Source: Bradyrhizobium sp. 141
GTDB lineage: Bacteria > Pseudomonadota > Alphaproteobacteria > Rhizobiales > Xanthobacteraceae
Assembly (NCBI RefSeq): GCF_023074055.1
Contig: NZ_JADPKR010000081.1
Coordinates: 1-64,000 of the forward strand
Length of the DNA stretch: 64,000 nucleotides
Direction of reading: 5' to 3'
Notes under the pieces: model-generated
Databases searched by the model: none
The model's input: the letters and a program-made list of their open reading frames with translations, nothing else
What the model was told of the DNA's origin: nothing
Shown here: piece after piece, positions 44,993 to 53,581 of the stretch
Numbering within the stretch: position 1 is the stretch's first letter
Layout of the letters: every line of letters begins with the position of its first letter
Translations under genes and position numbers: made by a program

Positions 44993-45021
44993 CGAACGAC
45001 AGCGCTTTCCTCGCGCTGTCG
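44993..45021 (+). terminator. operon-end hairpin
   Basis: A perfect 11-bp stem AACGACAGCGC/GCGCTGTCGTT with a 7-nt loop lies just after ridA. The downstream sequence has few T residues, so it is a weaker intrinsic terminator. Confidence 0.55.
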
Positions 45022-45148
45022 TTCCCTCGAACCGTGGCTTGATCTTGCGCTTCTGCAGGACTAGTTAGAGGGCTCGCAATCAGGAACTTCGCAGCCATGG
45101 ATTTTACCCCCACCGCAACGCCCATCCGCCTTGCTCACGGGGAATTCC

Positions 45149-46756
45149 ATGCCTGCTTCAATCATCCTGTCGAACCTGTCGCTGTCCACGCCTGACGGCC
45201 GTCCTCTTCTTTCCAGCATCGATCTGACATTCGCTGCCGAGCGCACTGGTCTCGTCGGCCATAACGGCGTCGGAAAGACGACGCTGCTTGCGTCAATTTT
45301 GAGGGAGCATGTTCCCCGGTCCGGACGTGTTCAGATCAACGGCACCATCGGCCTGCTGCGCCAGGACGTTCGACCGCCTCCGGACGCGACGGTAGCTGAT
45401 CTGTTCGATGAGCGGCAGGCATTGGAGCTGATGCGCCGTGCGGAGCGGGGGGAGGTCTCGGCCGACGACATCGCCACAATCGACTGGACACTCGAAGCGC
45501 GGCTTCAAACCGCGCTGGCGCGCCTCGGTTTCGATCCCTCTCCTGAGACGCAGCTCTCACGCCTGTCCGGAGGCCAGATCACGCGGGTGCGCCTCGCCGC
45601 ACTGGTCTTCGCCCAGCCCGACTTCCTGCTGCTGGACGAGCCCACCAACAATCTCGACCGGGAGGGACGCAAGGCGGTGACCGATCTCCTCGCCGCCTGG
45701 CGCGGCGGCGCGATCGTCGTCAGCCACGATCGGAACTTGCTCGAAACCATGGATACGATCGTCGAACTGACATCGCTGGGCGCAACACGATACGGCGGCA
45801 ATTTCAGCCGCTACCGCGAGCAGAAGGCCGTCGAGCTCGCGGCCGTCAGGCACGATCTGGCGCATGCCGAGAGACGCCTGTGCGAGATCGATGGCAAGGC
45901 GCAGGCGACCGCCGAGCGGAAAGATCGCAAGGACAGCGGCGGGAAGAAGAAACGGGCGAAAGGCGACATGCCGCGCATCCTGGCCGGCGCGCGCAAGGAC
46001 CGCAGCGAGGATACTGGCGGCAAGCTTGCGCAAATCGCCGAGCGGCGGCGCGCCGAAGCGCTGGAAGCTGCCGACACGGCACGTCGCCGCATCGAAGTTC
46101 TTCAGCCGCTGTCGGTGAAACTGCCCGCGACTGGTCTGCCGGCGGGTAGGGAGGTGGCTTGGCTCGACGGCGTCACCGCCGGCTATCGGCCGGAGCAACC
46201 GGTCTTGCGTGATCTGTCGTTCACGATCGTCGGTCCGGAGCGCGTCGCCTTAGTCGGGCCCAACGGCTCGGGCAAGACGACGCTGCTGAAACTCATTGCC
46301 GGCGAGTTGCGCCCCTTCTCGGGCACTGTCCGGGTCAGGCCCGACTTCGCGCTGTTCGACCAGAGAATCAGCCTGCTCGATCCCGCGCTCTCGATCCTGG
46401 AAAACTTCGGCCGTCTCAATCCAGCGGCGGGCGCAAATGCGTGCCATGCCGCGCTGGCCCGGTTCATGTTTCGCGCCGGTGCTGCCTTGCAGGTCGTCGG
46501 CAGTCTGAGCGGCGGGCAAATGTTTCGTGCGGGCCTTGCCTGCGTGCTGGGCGGGACGAGGCCGCCGTCCCTGCTGATCCTGGACGAGCCGACCAATCAT
46601 CTCGACATCGAGGCCATCGAAGCCGTTGAAGCTGGCTTGAGAGCCTATGACGGCGCGCTGCTCATCGTTAGCCACGACGAAACGTTCTTGCAGGCGATCG
46701 GGATTGGGCGGCGGATCGATGTCGCCACCAAGGTGCTGCACGGCGGGATCATCTGA
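45149..46756 (+). CDS. ABC-F family ATPase
   Basis: A 535-aa soluble protein with two ABC cassettes and no membrane segment. The first Walker A, GHNGVGKT, is at 37-44; the second, GPNGSGKT, is near 370-377. Signatures are LSGGQITRVRLA and SLSGGQMFRAGLA, and both Walker B motifs read LLLDEPTNNLD and LILDEPTNHLD. The 80-residue linker is rich in Lys/Arg (SGGKKKRAKGDM). ABC-F proteins act on ribosomes in translation or antibiotic resistance. ATG 45149 is used. It is monocistronic between terminator hairpins. Confidence 0.9.
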   Translation: MPASIILSNLSLSTPDGRPLLSSIDLTFAAERTGLVGHNGVGKTTLLASILREHVPRSGRVQINGTIGLLRQDVRPPPDATVADLFDERQALELMRRAERGEVSADDIATIDWTLEARLQTALARLGFDPSPETQLSRLSGGQITRVRLAALVFAQPDFLLLDEPTNNLDREGRKAVTDLLAAWRGGAIVVSHDRNLLETMDTIVELTSLGATRYGGNFSRYREQKAVELAAVRHDLAHAERRLCEIDGKAQATAERKDRKDSGGKKKRAKGDMPRILAGARKDRSEDTGGKLAQIAERRRAEALEAADTARRRIEVLQPLSVKLPATGLPAGREVAWLDGVTAGYRPEQPVLRDLSFTIVGPERVALVGPNGSGKTTLLKLIAGELRPFSGTVRVRPDFALFDQRISLLDPALSILENFGRLNPAAGANACHAALARFMFRAGAALQVVGSLSGGQMFRAGLACVLGGTRPPSLLILDEPTNHLDIEAIEAVEAGLRAYDGALLIVSHDETFLQAIGIGRRIDVATKVLHGGII

Positions 46757-46927
46757 TCCCGCCTGGCGGTCCGGATATAGCAGTGATTATCAAAAACCCG
46801 ACGCCCTGCCCCCAGCGCGTCGGGTGGAAAAAATGAGTATCAATCCGTGATCCCAACGCCATTGTTGTGACTCGTGTCGCATCAATTTGCTACTCCGGGA
46901 AACTACCGCATCAGACCGGGCGTGGGG

Positions 46928-48256
46928 CTATGCACCACCGCCCGGCTCCAGCGCTTCGCCGATCTCCAGCGGATGGGCCATGGTCTCGTGCAGGGCGTCG
47001 CGATCGAGCTCGCCTTCGGAAATGCTGATGACGACGCAGGCGACGCCGTTGCCGATCAGATTGGTCAGGGCGCGGCATTCGCTCATGAACTTGTCGATGC
47101 CGACCAGGATGGCGATCGACTGGATCGGGATGTCAGGCACGATCGAGAGCGTCGCGGCGAGCGTGATGAAGCCGGCACCGGTGACGCCCGAGGCGCCTTT
47201 CGAGGTGATCATCGCGATGCCGAGGATGCCGAGCTCCTGCCAGATCGTCAGATGCGTATTGGTCGCCTGCGCCAAAAACAGCGTCGCCAGCGTCATGTAG
47301 ATGTTGGTGCCGTCGAGGTTGAAGCTGTAGCCGGTCGGGATCACGAGGCCGACCACCGACCGCGAGGCGCCGAGATGCTCCATCTTCTGGATCATTTGCG
47401 GCAGAACAGTCTCGGAGGATGAGGTGCCGAGCACGATCAGCAGCTCGTCCTTGATGTAGGCGATGAAGCGCAGGATCGAGAAGCCGGCGAGCCGGGCGAT
47501 CGCGCCGAGCACGATCAGCACGAACAGCATGCTGGTCAGGTAGAACGTGCCGATCAGGGCCGCGAGGTTGAGCAGCGAGCCGAGACCGTAGGCGCCGACC
47601 GTGAACGCCATCGCGCCGAAAGCGCCGATCGGGGCCACGCGCACGATGATGCGGATGATGCCGAAGAACATCTTCGCCGCCTTGTCGATCGCGTCCGCAA
47701 TGGGTTCGCCGGCCTTGCCGAGGAAGGCGATGGCGAAGCCCGAGAGGATCGAGATCAACAGTACCTGGAGCAAATCGCCGCGCGCGATGGCGCCCAGATA
47801 GCTGTCGGGGATGATCGCCATCAGATGAGCGACGATGCCTTCTTCCTTGGCCTTGGTGACGTAGGTCGCCACTGATTTCGGATCGATCGTGGCGGGATCG
47901 ATGTTGAAGCCGTGTCCGGGCTGCAGAACCTCGCCGACGAGCAGGCCGACGGCGAGCGCAACGGTCGAGACCGTTTCGAAATAGACCAGCGACTTCAGCC
48001 CGACCCGGCCGACGCGCTTGAGATCGCCCATCGAGGAGATGCCGTGCACCACGGTGCAGAAGATCACCGGCGCGATCATCATCTTGATCAGCGCGATGAA
48101 GCCGTCGCCGAGCGGCTTCAAGGCCTTGCCGAGATCGGGATAGAGGTAGCCGATCAGCACGCCGAGCGCGATCGCGATCAGGACCTGGACGTAGAGGATC
48201 TTGTACCAGGGCTTGTGCCGGCGGAGGACGGCTGGCTGGATCGCGACTTGTGTCAT
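46928..48256 (-). CDS. dctA: C4-dicarboxylate:cation symporter DctA
   Basis: A 442-aa inner-membrane carrier of the DAACS family that imports succinate, malate and fumarate; in rhizobia it feeds bacteroids. LIKMMIAPVIFCTVVHGISS and VLGTSSSETVLPQMIQKMEHLGA (serine-rich re-entrant loop) and TGYSFNLDGTNIYMTLATLF are the diagnostic blocks. Length is standard, with about eight TM segments. ATG 48256 (MTQVAIQPAVLRRHKPWYKI) is preferred; the frame is open upstream. It is divergent from the NCS2 permease gene. No dctB/dctD pair is adjacent, so any sigma-54 control cannot be judged here. Confidence 0.95.
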   Translation of the reverse strand: MTQVAIQPAVLRRHKPWYKILYVQVLIAIALGVLIGYLYPDLGKALKPLGDGFIALIKMMIAPVIFCTVVHGISSMGDLKRVGRVGLKSLVYFETVSTVALAVGLLVGEVLQPGHGFNIDPATIDPKSVATYVTKAKEEGIVAHLMAIIPDSYLGAIARGDLLQVLLISILSGFAIAFLGKAGEPIADAIDKAAKMFFGIIRIIVRVAPIGAFGAMAFTVGAYGLGSLLNLAALIGTFYLTSMLFVLIVLGAIARLAGFSILRFIAYIKDELLIVLGTSSSETVLPQMIQKMEHLGASRSVVGLVIPTGYSFNLDGTNIYMTLATLFLAQATNTHLTIWQELGILGIAMITSKGASGVTGAGFITLAATLSIVPDIPIQSIAILVGIDKFMSECRALTNLIGNGVACVVISISEGELDRDALHETMAHPLEIGEALEPGGGA

Positions 48257-48397
48257 AGAGTGAGCCCCGGAACGCATTGATCTTGCAGGATTTGGATCCT
48301 GCTTGACCTGCACCATGTGATGGCCGCCGCAGAAGTGACAATCACATTTTTGTCGGATCGCACGAAGATCGATCGCTGCACCGCAATTGGGGGGAAC

Positions 48398-49717
48398 ATG
48401 GCGACCGCAACGGACTCCGACCGGCAGACGCAAGGCTATTTTCCGCGCTGGAAGCTCAAGACCTCGGGCGTGATCATGCCCGAGGAGCGGCTGTCATGGG
48501 GCCAGACCGCGGTGTCCGGCTTCCAGCATTGCGTCGCGATGTCGGGCTCAACGATCATCGCGCCGCTGCTGATGGGGTTCGATCCCAATGTTGCGGTCCT
48601 GTTCTCCGGCATCGGCACGCTGATCTTCTTCGTCATCGTCGCCGGGCGCGTGCCGAGCTATCTCGGCTCGAGCTTCGCGTTCATCGCCGTCGTCATTGCC
48701 GCCACCGGCTATGCCGGGCAGGGCCCGAACCCGAATTTGTCGGTTGCGCTCGGCGGCATCGTCGGCGCCGGGGTGCTGTACGGCGTGATCGCGCTGATCG
48801 TGATGTGGTCAGGGGTCGGCTGGGTCGAGAGGCTGCTGCCGCCGGCCGTCACCGGCGCTGTGGTCGCCGCGATCGGCCTCAACCTCGCGCCCGTGGCGGT
48901 CAAGGCGGTGAGCGCCAGCACCTTCGACACGGGAATCGGGCTCGCGACCGTTCTGATCATCGGCGTGGTTGCCGTGGCCGCTCCGGGCCTGTGGCGCAGG
49001 CTGCCGATCATCCTTGGCGCAATCGGCGGATATCTTTTGTATTTGCTGTTCGCGAACGGGCTCGGCTTCGGCAAGCCGATCGACTTCGCGCAACTCTCGG
49101 CCGCGCCGTGGTTCGGGCTGCCGAGCTTCACCACGCCGACGTTCCAGGCCGACGCAATCTTCCTGATCGCGCCGGTTGCGGTCATCCTCGTCGCCGAGAA
49201 CCTCGGGCACATCAAGGCTGTCGGCGCCATGACGGGCCGGAGCCTCGATGCCTATCTCGGTCGCGCCCTGTTCGCCGACAGCCTCGCGACCATCGTGGCG
49301 GCCTGCGGCGGCGGCACCGGCGTCACCACCTATGCCGAGAATATCGGCGTCATGGCGGCGACGAAGGTCTATTCCACCTTGTTGTTTGCCTTCGCGGCCA
49401 CGGTATCGATCCTGCTCGGCTTTTCGCCGAAATTCGGCGCGCTGATCCTGTCGATTCCCGGTCCCGTCATCGGCGGCCTCTCGATCGTTCTGTTCGGATT
49501 GATCGCGGCGATGGCGGGCCGGATCTGGGTCGAGAATAAGGTCGACTTTGCAAATCCTGCAAACCTGATCACCGCCGCCGTGGCGTTGACCGCGGGCGCG
49601 GGCGACCTGACGCTCAAATTCGGCGCATTCACGATTGGCGGGATCGGCACCGCAACCTTTGGCGCCATCATCTTGTATCAGATCCTGACCTCGCCGCTGG
49701 CGAGACGTGCGGAGTGA
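48398..49717 (+). CDS. NCS2 family nucleobase permease (uracil/xanthine type)
   Basis: A 439-aa membrane protein of the nucleobase:cation symporter-2 family with about 12-14 segments. GFQHCVAMSGSTIIAPLLMG near residues 45-65 and LVAENLGHIKAVGAMTGR near 265-285 are the conserved NCS2 blocks, and the ENLGHI segment takes the place of the usual Q/ENxGxxxxT motif. It probably imports uracil or another pyrimidine. ATG 48398 has GGGGGGAA upstream. It is transcribed away from dctA. Confidence 0.88.
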   Translation: MATATDSDRQTQGYFPRWKLKTSGVIMPEERLSWGQTAVSGFQHCVAMSGSTIIAPLLMGFDPNVAVLFSGIGTLIFFVIVAGRVPSYLGSSFAFIAVVIAATGYAGQGPNPNLSVALGGIVGAGVLYGVIALIVMWSGVGWVERLLPPAVTGAVVAAIGLNLAPVAVKAVSASTFDTGIGLATVLIIGVVAVAAPGLWRRLPIILGAIGGYLLYLLFANGLGFGKPIDFAQLSAAPWFGLPSFTTPTFQADAIFLIAPVAVILVAENLGHIKAVGAMTGRSLDAYLGRALFADSLATIVAACGGGTGVTTYAENIGVMAATKVYSTLLFAFAATVSILLGFSPKFGALILSIPGPVIGGLSIVLFGLIAAMAGRIWVENKVDFANPANLITAAVALTAGAGDLTLKFGAFTIGGIGTATFGAIILYQILTSPLARRAE

Positions 49718-49790
49718 ATCCCAGCGATGCGCTGAGGAGATGGAACAAAAAGCGCCTTCCGCCGATGATGAGGCATTCCGGAGAGAACCC

Positions 49791-50627
49791 ATGCCGCAAC
49801 CAGATCGCTCGACTTCGTTTCCCTCGCGCCTTGTCGGCCAATACGCACTGGTGACCGGCGCCTCACAAGGCATCGGTCGCGCCGTCGCCGTCCGGCTCGC
49901 CCAGGAAGGCGCGGCCGTTGCCATCAATTATTTCGATCATCCTGAAAGGGCCGAGGAGACGCTTGCGCTCGCGCGGACGGCATCGGGCGATCGCGGCCAT
50001 GGCAGGCTCGATCACATCATCGTCAAGGCCGATGTCGGCAGCGAACAGGACGTCGCGGCGATGTTCGAGACGATCCTTTCGCGCTGGAAGCGCCTCGACT
50101 GTCTCGTCAACAATGCCGGCTTCCAGCGGGAGTCCCCCAGCGAAGCGCTCGACATCGAAACCTATCGCCGCATCATCGACGTCAATCTCAACGGTGCTGT
50201 GCTCTGCGCGCAGAAGGCGCTCGCCCATTTCGTCGCGCGCGGCGGAGGCGGCAGCATCGTCAACTGCTCCAGCGTCCATCAGATCGTTCCAAAGCCCGGC
50301 TATCTCGCTTACTCGATCAGCAAGGGCGGCATGGCCAATTTGACGCGCACGCTGGCGCTGGAGTTCGCCGGCCGTGGCATTCGCGTGAATGCGGTCGGCC
50401 CGGGCGCGATCGACACGCCGATCAACGCGGCCTGGACCGGCGATCCCCAGAAACGCGGCGTCGTCACCGGCCACATTCCCATGGGGCGCGTCGGCACGCC
50501 GGAAGAGATCGCCGCCGTGTTCGCCTTCCTCGCCTCCGACGATGCGAGCTACATCACCGGGCAGACCCTCTACGCCTGCGGAGGTCTGACGTTATTCCCC
50601 GAGTTTCGGGACAACTGGGCGAGCTGA
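49791..50627 (+). CDS. short-chain dehydrogenase/reductase
   Basis: A 278-aa classical SDR. TGASQGIG at 22-29 binds NAD(P), NNAG follows the fourth strand, and SSVHQ...YSISK places Tyr174 and Lys178 of the catalytic triad. The C-terminus GRVGTPEEIAAVFAFLASDD and YITGQTLYACGGL is the usual tetramer interface. It resembles glucose-1-dehydrogenase-like enzymes; the substrate is unknown. ATG 49791 follows GGAGAGAA; an upstream ATG at 49740 is less likely. It starts 73 bp after the NCS2 permease. Confidence 0.88.
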   Translation: MPQPDRSTSFPSRLVGQYALVTGASQGIGRAVAVRLAQEGAAVAINYFDHPERAEETLALARTASGDRGHGRLDHIIVKADVGSEQDVAAMFETILSRWKRLDCLVNNAGFQRESPSEALDIETYRRIIDVNLNGAVLCAQKALAHFVARGGGGSIVNCSSVHQIVPKPGYLAYSISKGGMANLTRTLALEFAGRGIRVNAVGPGAIDTPINAAWTGDPQKRGVVTGHIPMGRVGTPEEIAAVFAFLASDDASYITGQTLYACGGLTLFPEFRDNWAS

Positions 50628-50743
50628 CTTCAGTTTGGGGCTGTGGGGGTGGCGGTCGGGCCGTGTAGGGGTCTGCGGCGCCGTGTGCTATCGACCGTGG
50701 ACGACGCTGCCGCTATTGGCAAGCGCCGACACATGAAGGGCTC

Positions 50744-52543
50744 GTGACCACAACCATCAACATCAATGCCTACAGTGACGCGCTGGTGGTCCTCGGCACT
50801 GCCGGCGTCGTGGTGCCGATTGTCCGCCATTGGGGCATCAATCCCGTGCTGGGCTATCTCGGTGCTGGCGCCATCCTGGGTCCGCTCGGGCTTGGCTCGC
50901 TCGTAAAGGACCTCCCGCTCCTGTACTGGTTCACGGTGGCGGACGCAGAGAACGTCGAGGGGATCGCAAATCTCGGTATCGTGTTCCTGCTCTTCCTGAT
51001 CGGGCTCGAGCTGTCTTTCCGAAGGCTCGTCACGATGCGACGCCTGGTGTTCGGGCTTGGCGGCCTGCAGGTGCTGATGACGTCCGCGATGATTTTCGGT
51101 GTGGCGCTCCTCTCCGGGCAGAGCTCCGACACGGCCGTCATCCTTGGCGCCAGCCTTGCGCTGTCCTCGACAGCGATCGTGCTCGAGCTCCTGTCCAGCG
51201 AGAGGCGGCTTGCGACCACGACCGGGCGCGCCAGCTTCTCGGTGCTGCTGGCCCAGGACCTTGCAGTGGTTCCCATTCTGGTTTTCGTCTCGGTGCTCGG
51301 CGCGGGGAGTGATGGCTCCGTCCTGACGCACATCTCCAGTGCGATGCTTAAAGCCGCGCTGGCGGTCGCTGTCCTCATTCTGCTCGGACGGCTCCTGATG
51401 CGTCCGCTCTTCCAGATGGTTGCAGGCACCCATTCGACGGAGTTGTTCGTCGCCGCGACCTTGTTCGTCATTGTCGGCGCGGGCCTGGCCGCGCACCAAG
51501 CCGGCCTGTCGATGGCGCTTGGAGCATTCGTTGCAGGACTGATGCTGGCGGAAACGGAGTATGGCAAGGCCATTGAGGCCACCGTCGAGCCGTTCAAGGG
51601 CCTGCTGCTCGGCATCTTCTTCTTCACCGTCGGCATGGCCATCGACTTCCGCGTGTTCATGCGCGAGCCTGGTTGGCTGCTCGCCGCCGTTATTGGCATT
51701 CTCGCCGTCAAGGCGATCGTGGTCATCGTCCTGGGCCGCATTTTCAGGCTCTCGTGGCCGGCGGCGATCGAGAGCGGCTTCCTGCTGGGCCCTGTCGGCG
51801 AATTCGCTTTCGTCAGCATCGGAATGGCGGCGGCCGGCGGCCTGATCGAGCCTCGCGTGTCGAGCTTTGCCATCGCCATCACGGCCGTGACGATGGCGTT
51901 GACACCGTTCTTGAACATGCTCGGACGACGGCTGGGCGCCAAGCTTGGCAGCGAGCGCACGCCAGATCCCGAACTGGCGGTTCGCCCGCCTGGCGACCAG
52001 GCACAAGCCATCGTGGTCGGCTACGGCCGCGTCGGAAAGGTCGTCTGCTCGCTGCTGACCAGCCACGGCCTGAATTACATCGCGGTCGATCATGAGGCCG
52101 TCGCTGTGGCACGCGACCGCCGCGACGGTCACAAGGTCTATTTTGGTGATGCGACAGAACCGGGTTTCCTCGAAGCCTGCGGCCTGATGCAGACGACCGG
52201 TGTGATCATCACCATCCAGTCGCGGCCGGCGATTGATGCTGTCGTCGAGCGGATCCGCGCGGTGCGGCCGGATGTGCTGATCGTTTCACGTGCGCGGGAC
52301 GCCGATCATGCCCGCCACCTCTATGCGATCGGCGCAACCGATGCGGTGCCCGAAACCATCGAGGCAAGTCTGCAGCTTTCCGAAGCCGCATTGGTCGGCC
52401 TCGGGGTTGCGGTCGGGCATGCGATCGCCTCGGTGCACGAGAAGCGGGACGAATTCCGGCTGACGCTGCAGCAAGCCGCCCGCATTGCAGGACAAGAGAA
52501 AGCTCGTTCGCTCGATCTGACAGGGCGCCGGTCCCCGCGATAG
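50744..52543 (+). CDS. CPA2 monovalent cation:proton antiporter with TrkA-N domain (KefB-like)
   Basis: A 599-aa protein: an N-terminal Na+/H+ exchanger domain of about 12 segments (NPVLGYLGAGAILGPLGLG, ALSSTAIVLELLSSERR, GAFVAGLMLAETEY) and a C-terminal RCK/TrkA-N domain from about residue 415 (AIVVGYGRVGKVVCSLL, VYFGDATEPGFLEACGL). It resembles the KefB/KefC glutathione-gated potassium efflux type, but no ancillary KefG/KefF gene is nearby. GTG start at 50744. It is probably involved in K+/pH homeostasis. Confidence 0.88.
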   Translation: MTTTININAYSDALVVLGTAGVVVPIVRHWGINPVLGYLGAGAILGPLGLGSLVKDLPLLYWFTVADAENVEGIANLGIVFLLFLIGLELSFRRLVTMRRLVFGLGGLQVLMTSAMIFGVALLSGQSSDTAVILGASLALSSTAIVLELLSSERRLATTTGRASFSVLLAQDLAVVPILVFVSVLGAGSDGSVLTHISSAMLKAALAVAVLILLGRLLMRPLFQMVAGTHSTELFVAATLFVIVGAGLAAHQAGLSMALGAFVAGLMLAETEYGKAIEATVEPFKGLLLGIFFFTVGMAIDFRVFMREPGWLLAAVIGILAVKAIVVIVLGRIFRLSWPAAIESGFLLGPVGEFAFVSIGMAAAGGLIEPRVSSFAIAITAVTMALTPFLNMLGRRLGAKLGSERTPDPELAVRPPGDQAQAIVVGYGRVGKVVCSLLTSHGLNYIAVDHEAVAVARDRRDGHKVYFGDATEPGFLEACGLMQTTGVIITIQSRPAIDAVVERIRAVRPDVLIVSRARDADHARHLYAIGATDAVPETIEASLQLSEAALVGLGVAVGHAIASVHEKRDEFRLTLQQAARIAGQEKARSLDLTGRRSPR

Positions 52544-52620
52544 CCGCCTAGCCGGGCCGCTGCGCGCCGCGGACTGCCATGATCTGGCAAAACCCGCCCG
52601 CGCGAACTACATCATGCGCC

Positions 52621-53442
52621 ATGACCAATGCTCCGCTGGCAAACCCTCCGCTCCAGGATTTCATCGGCCGCCACGAACGGCTGTTCGTGCTGACCGGCGC
52701 CGGCTGCAGCACCAATTCGGGCATTCCCGATTATCGCGACAATCATGGCAACTGGAAGCGGACCCAGCCGGTCAATTTTCAGGCCTTCATGTCGGACGAG
52801 CAGACGCGCCGGCGCTATTGGGCGCGCAGCCTGATCGGCTGGCGGCGGTTCGGCCAGGCGAGGCCGAACGATGCGCATCACGCGCTGGCCCGGCTCGAGG
52901 CGAGCGGGCGCTGCGGGATGCTGCTGACCCAGAACGTCGACCGGCTGCATCAATCCGCCGGCCATCGGCAGGTGATCGACCTGCATGGCCGGCTCGACCT
53001 GGTCCGCTGCATGGGCTGCGGGGCGAAGATGCCGCGCGAGGAATTTCAGCAGGCGCTGGGTCGCGCGAATGCGGCGTGGTTGACGCTCGATGCTGCCGAT
53101 GCGCCGGATGGCGACGCCGATCTGGAGCACGAGGATTTTTCGTCCTTCCAGGTGCCTCCTTGCGAAGCCTGCGGCGGCATCCTCAAGCCCGACGTCGTGT
53201 TCTTCGGCGAGAACGTCCCGCGCGACATCGTCGCTACCGCGCAGGACCATCTGTCGCAGGCCGACGCGATGCTCATCGTCGGCTCCTCGCTGATGGTCTA
53301 TTCGGGATTCCGCTTCGTGCAGGCTGCCGCGCAGCGCAATATTCCGATTGCGGCGGTCAATCTCGGCCGCACCCGCGCCGACGATCTCCTCACGCTGAAG
53401 GTCGAGGAGCGCTGCGAAGCGGCGCTTGCATTCCTGCTCTGA
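52621..53442 (+). CDS. NAD-dependent protein deacetylase, sirtuin family
   Basis: A 273-aa Sir2 enzyme. GAGCSTNSGIPDYRD (26-40) is the NAD-binding signature, QNVD (104-107) and HG with catalytic His122 follow, and the zinc knuckle is CMGC (130-133) with CEACGG (181-186). GSSLMVYSGF near 222 closes the NAD site. It removes acyl groups from lysine using NAD+ (or related acyl forms). The arrangement and the insertion between zinc Cys pairs fit class II sirtuins. It stands alone, 77 bp after the antiporter gene. Confidence 0.9.
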   Translation: MTNAPLANPPLQDFIGRHERLFVLTGAGCSTNSGIPDYRDNHGNWKRTQPVNFQAFMSDEQTRRRYWARSLIGWRRFGQARPNDAHHALARLEASGRCGMLLTQNVDRLHQSAGHRQVIDLHGRLDLVRCMGCGAKMPREEFQQALGRANAAWLTLDAADAPDGDADLEHEDFSSFQVPPCEACGGILKPDVVFFGENVPRDIVATAQDHLSQADAMLIVGSSLMVYSGFRFVQAAAQRNIPIAAVNLGRTRADDLLTLKVEERCEAALAFLL

Positions 53443-53581
53443 TCGCGCCGGCGCCGAACACGCCTTGCCTATTGCATAGGTGCCAAGCAGAATGGCCGGA
53501 CGCGGCGTTTCCTCGTCGTCCATGGCATGGAAATTGCTGCGTTTTTGGACCAGTCTTGACGATCAGCACGGAGAATTTGGA

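Noticed and set aside
43716..45125. 469-codon open frame on the minus strand
   Set aside because: Opposite the second FAD oxidase and ridA, with typical shadow composition and no ribosome site.
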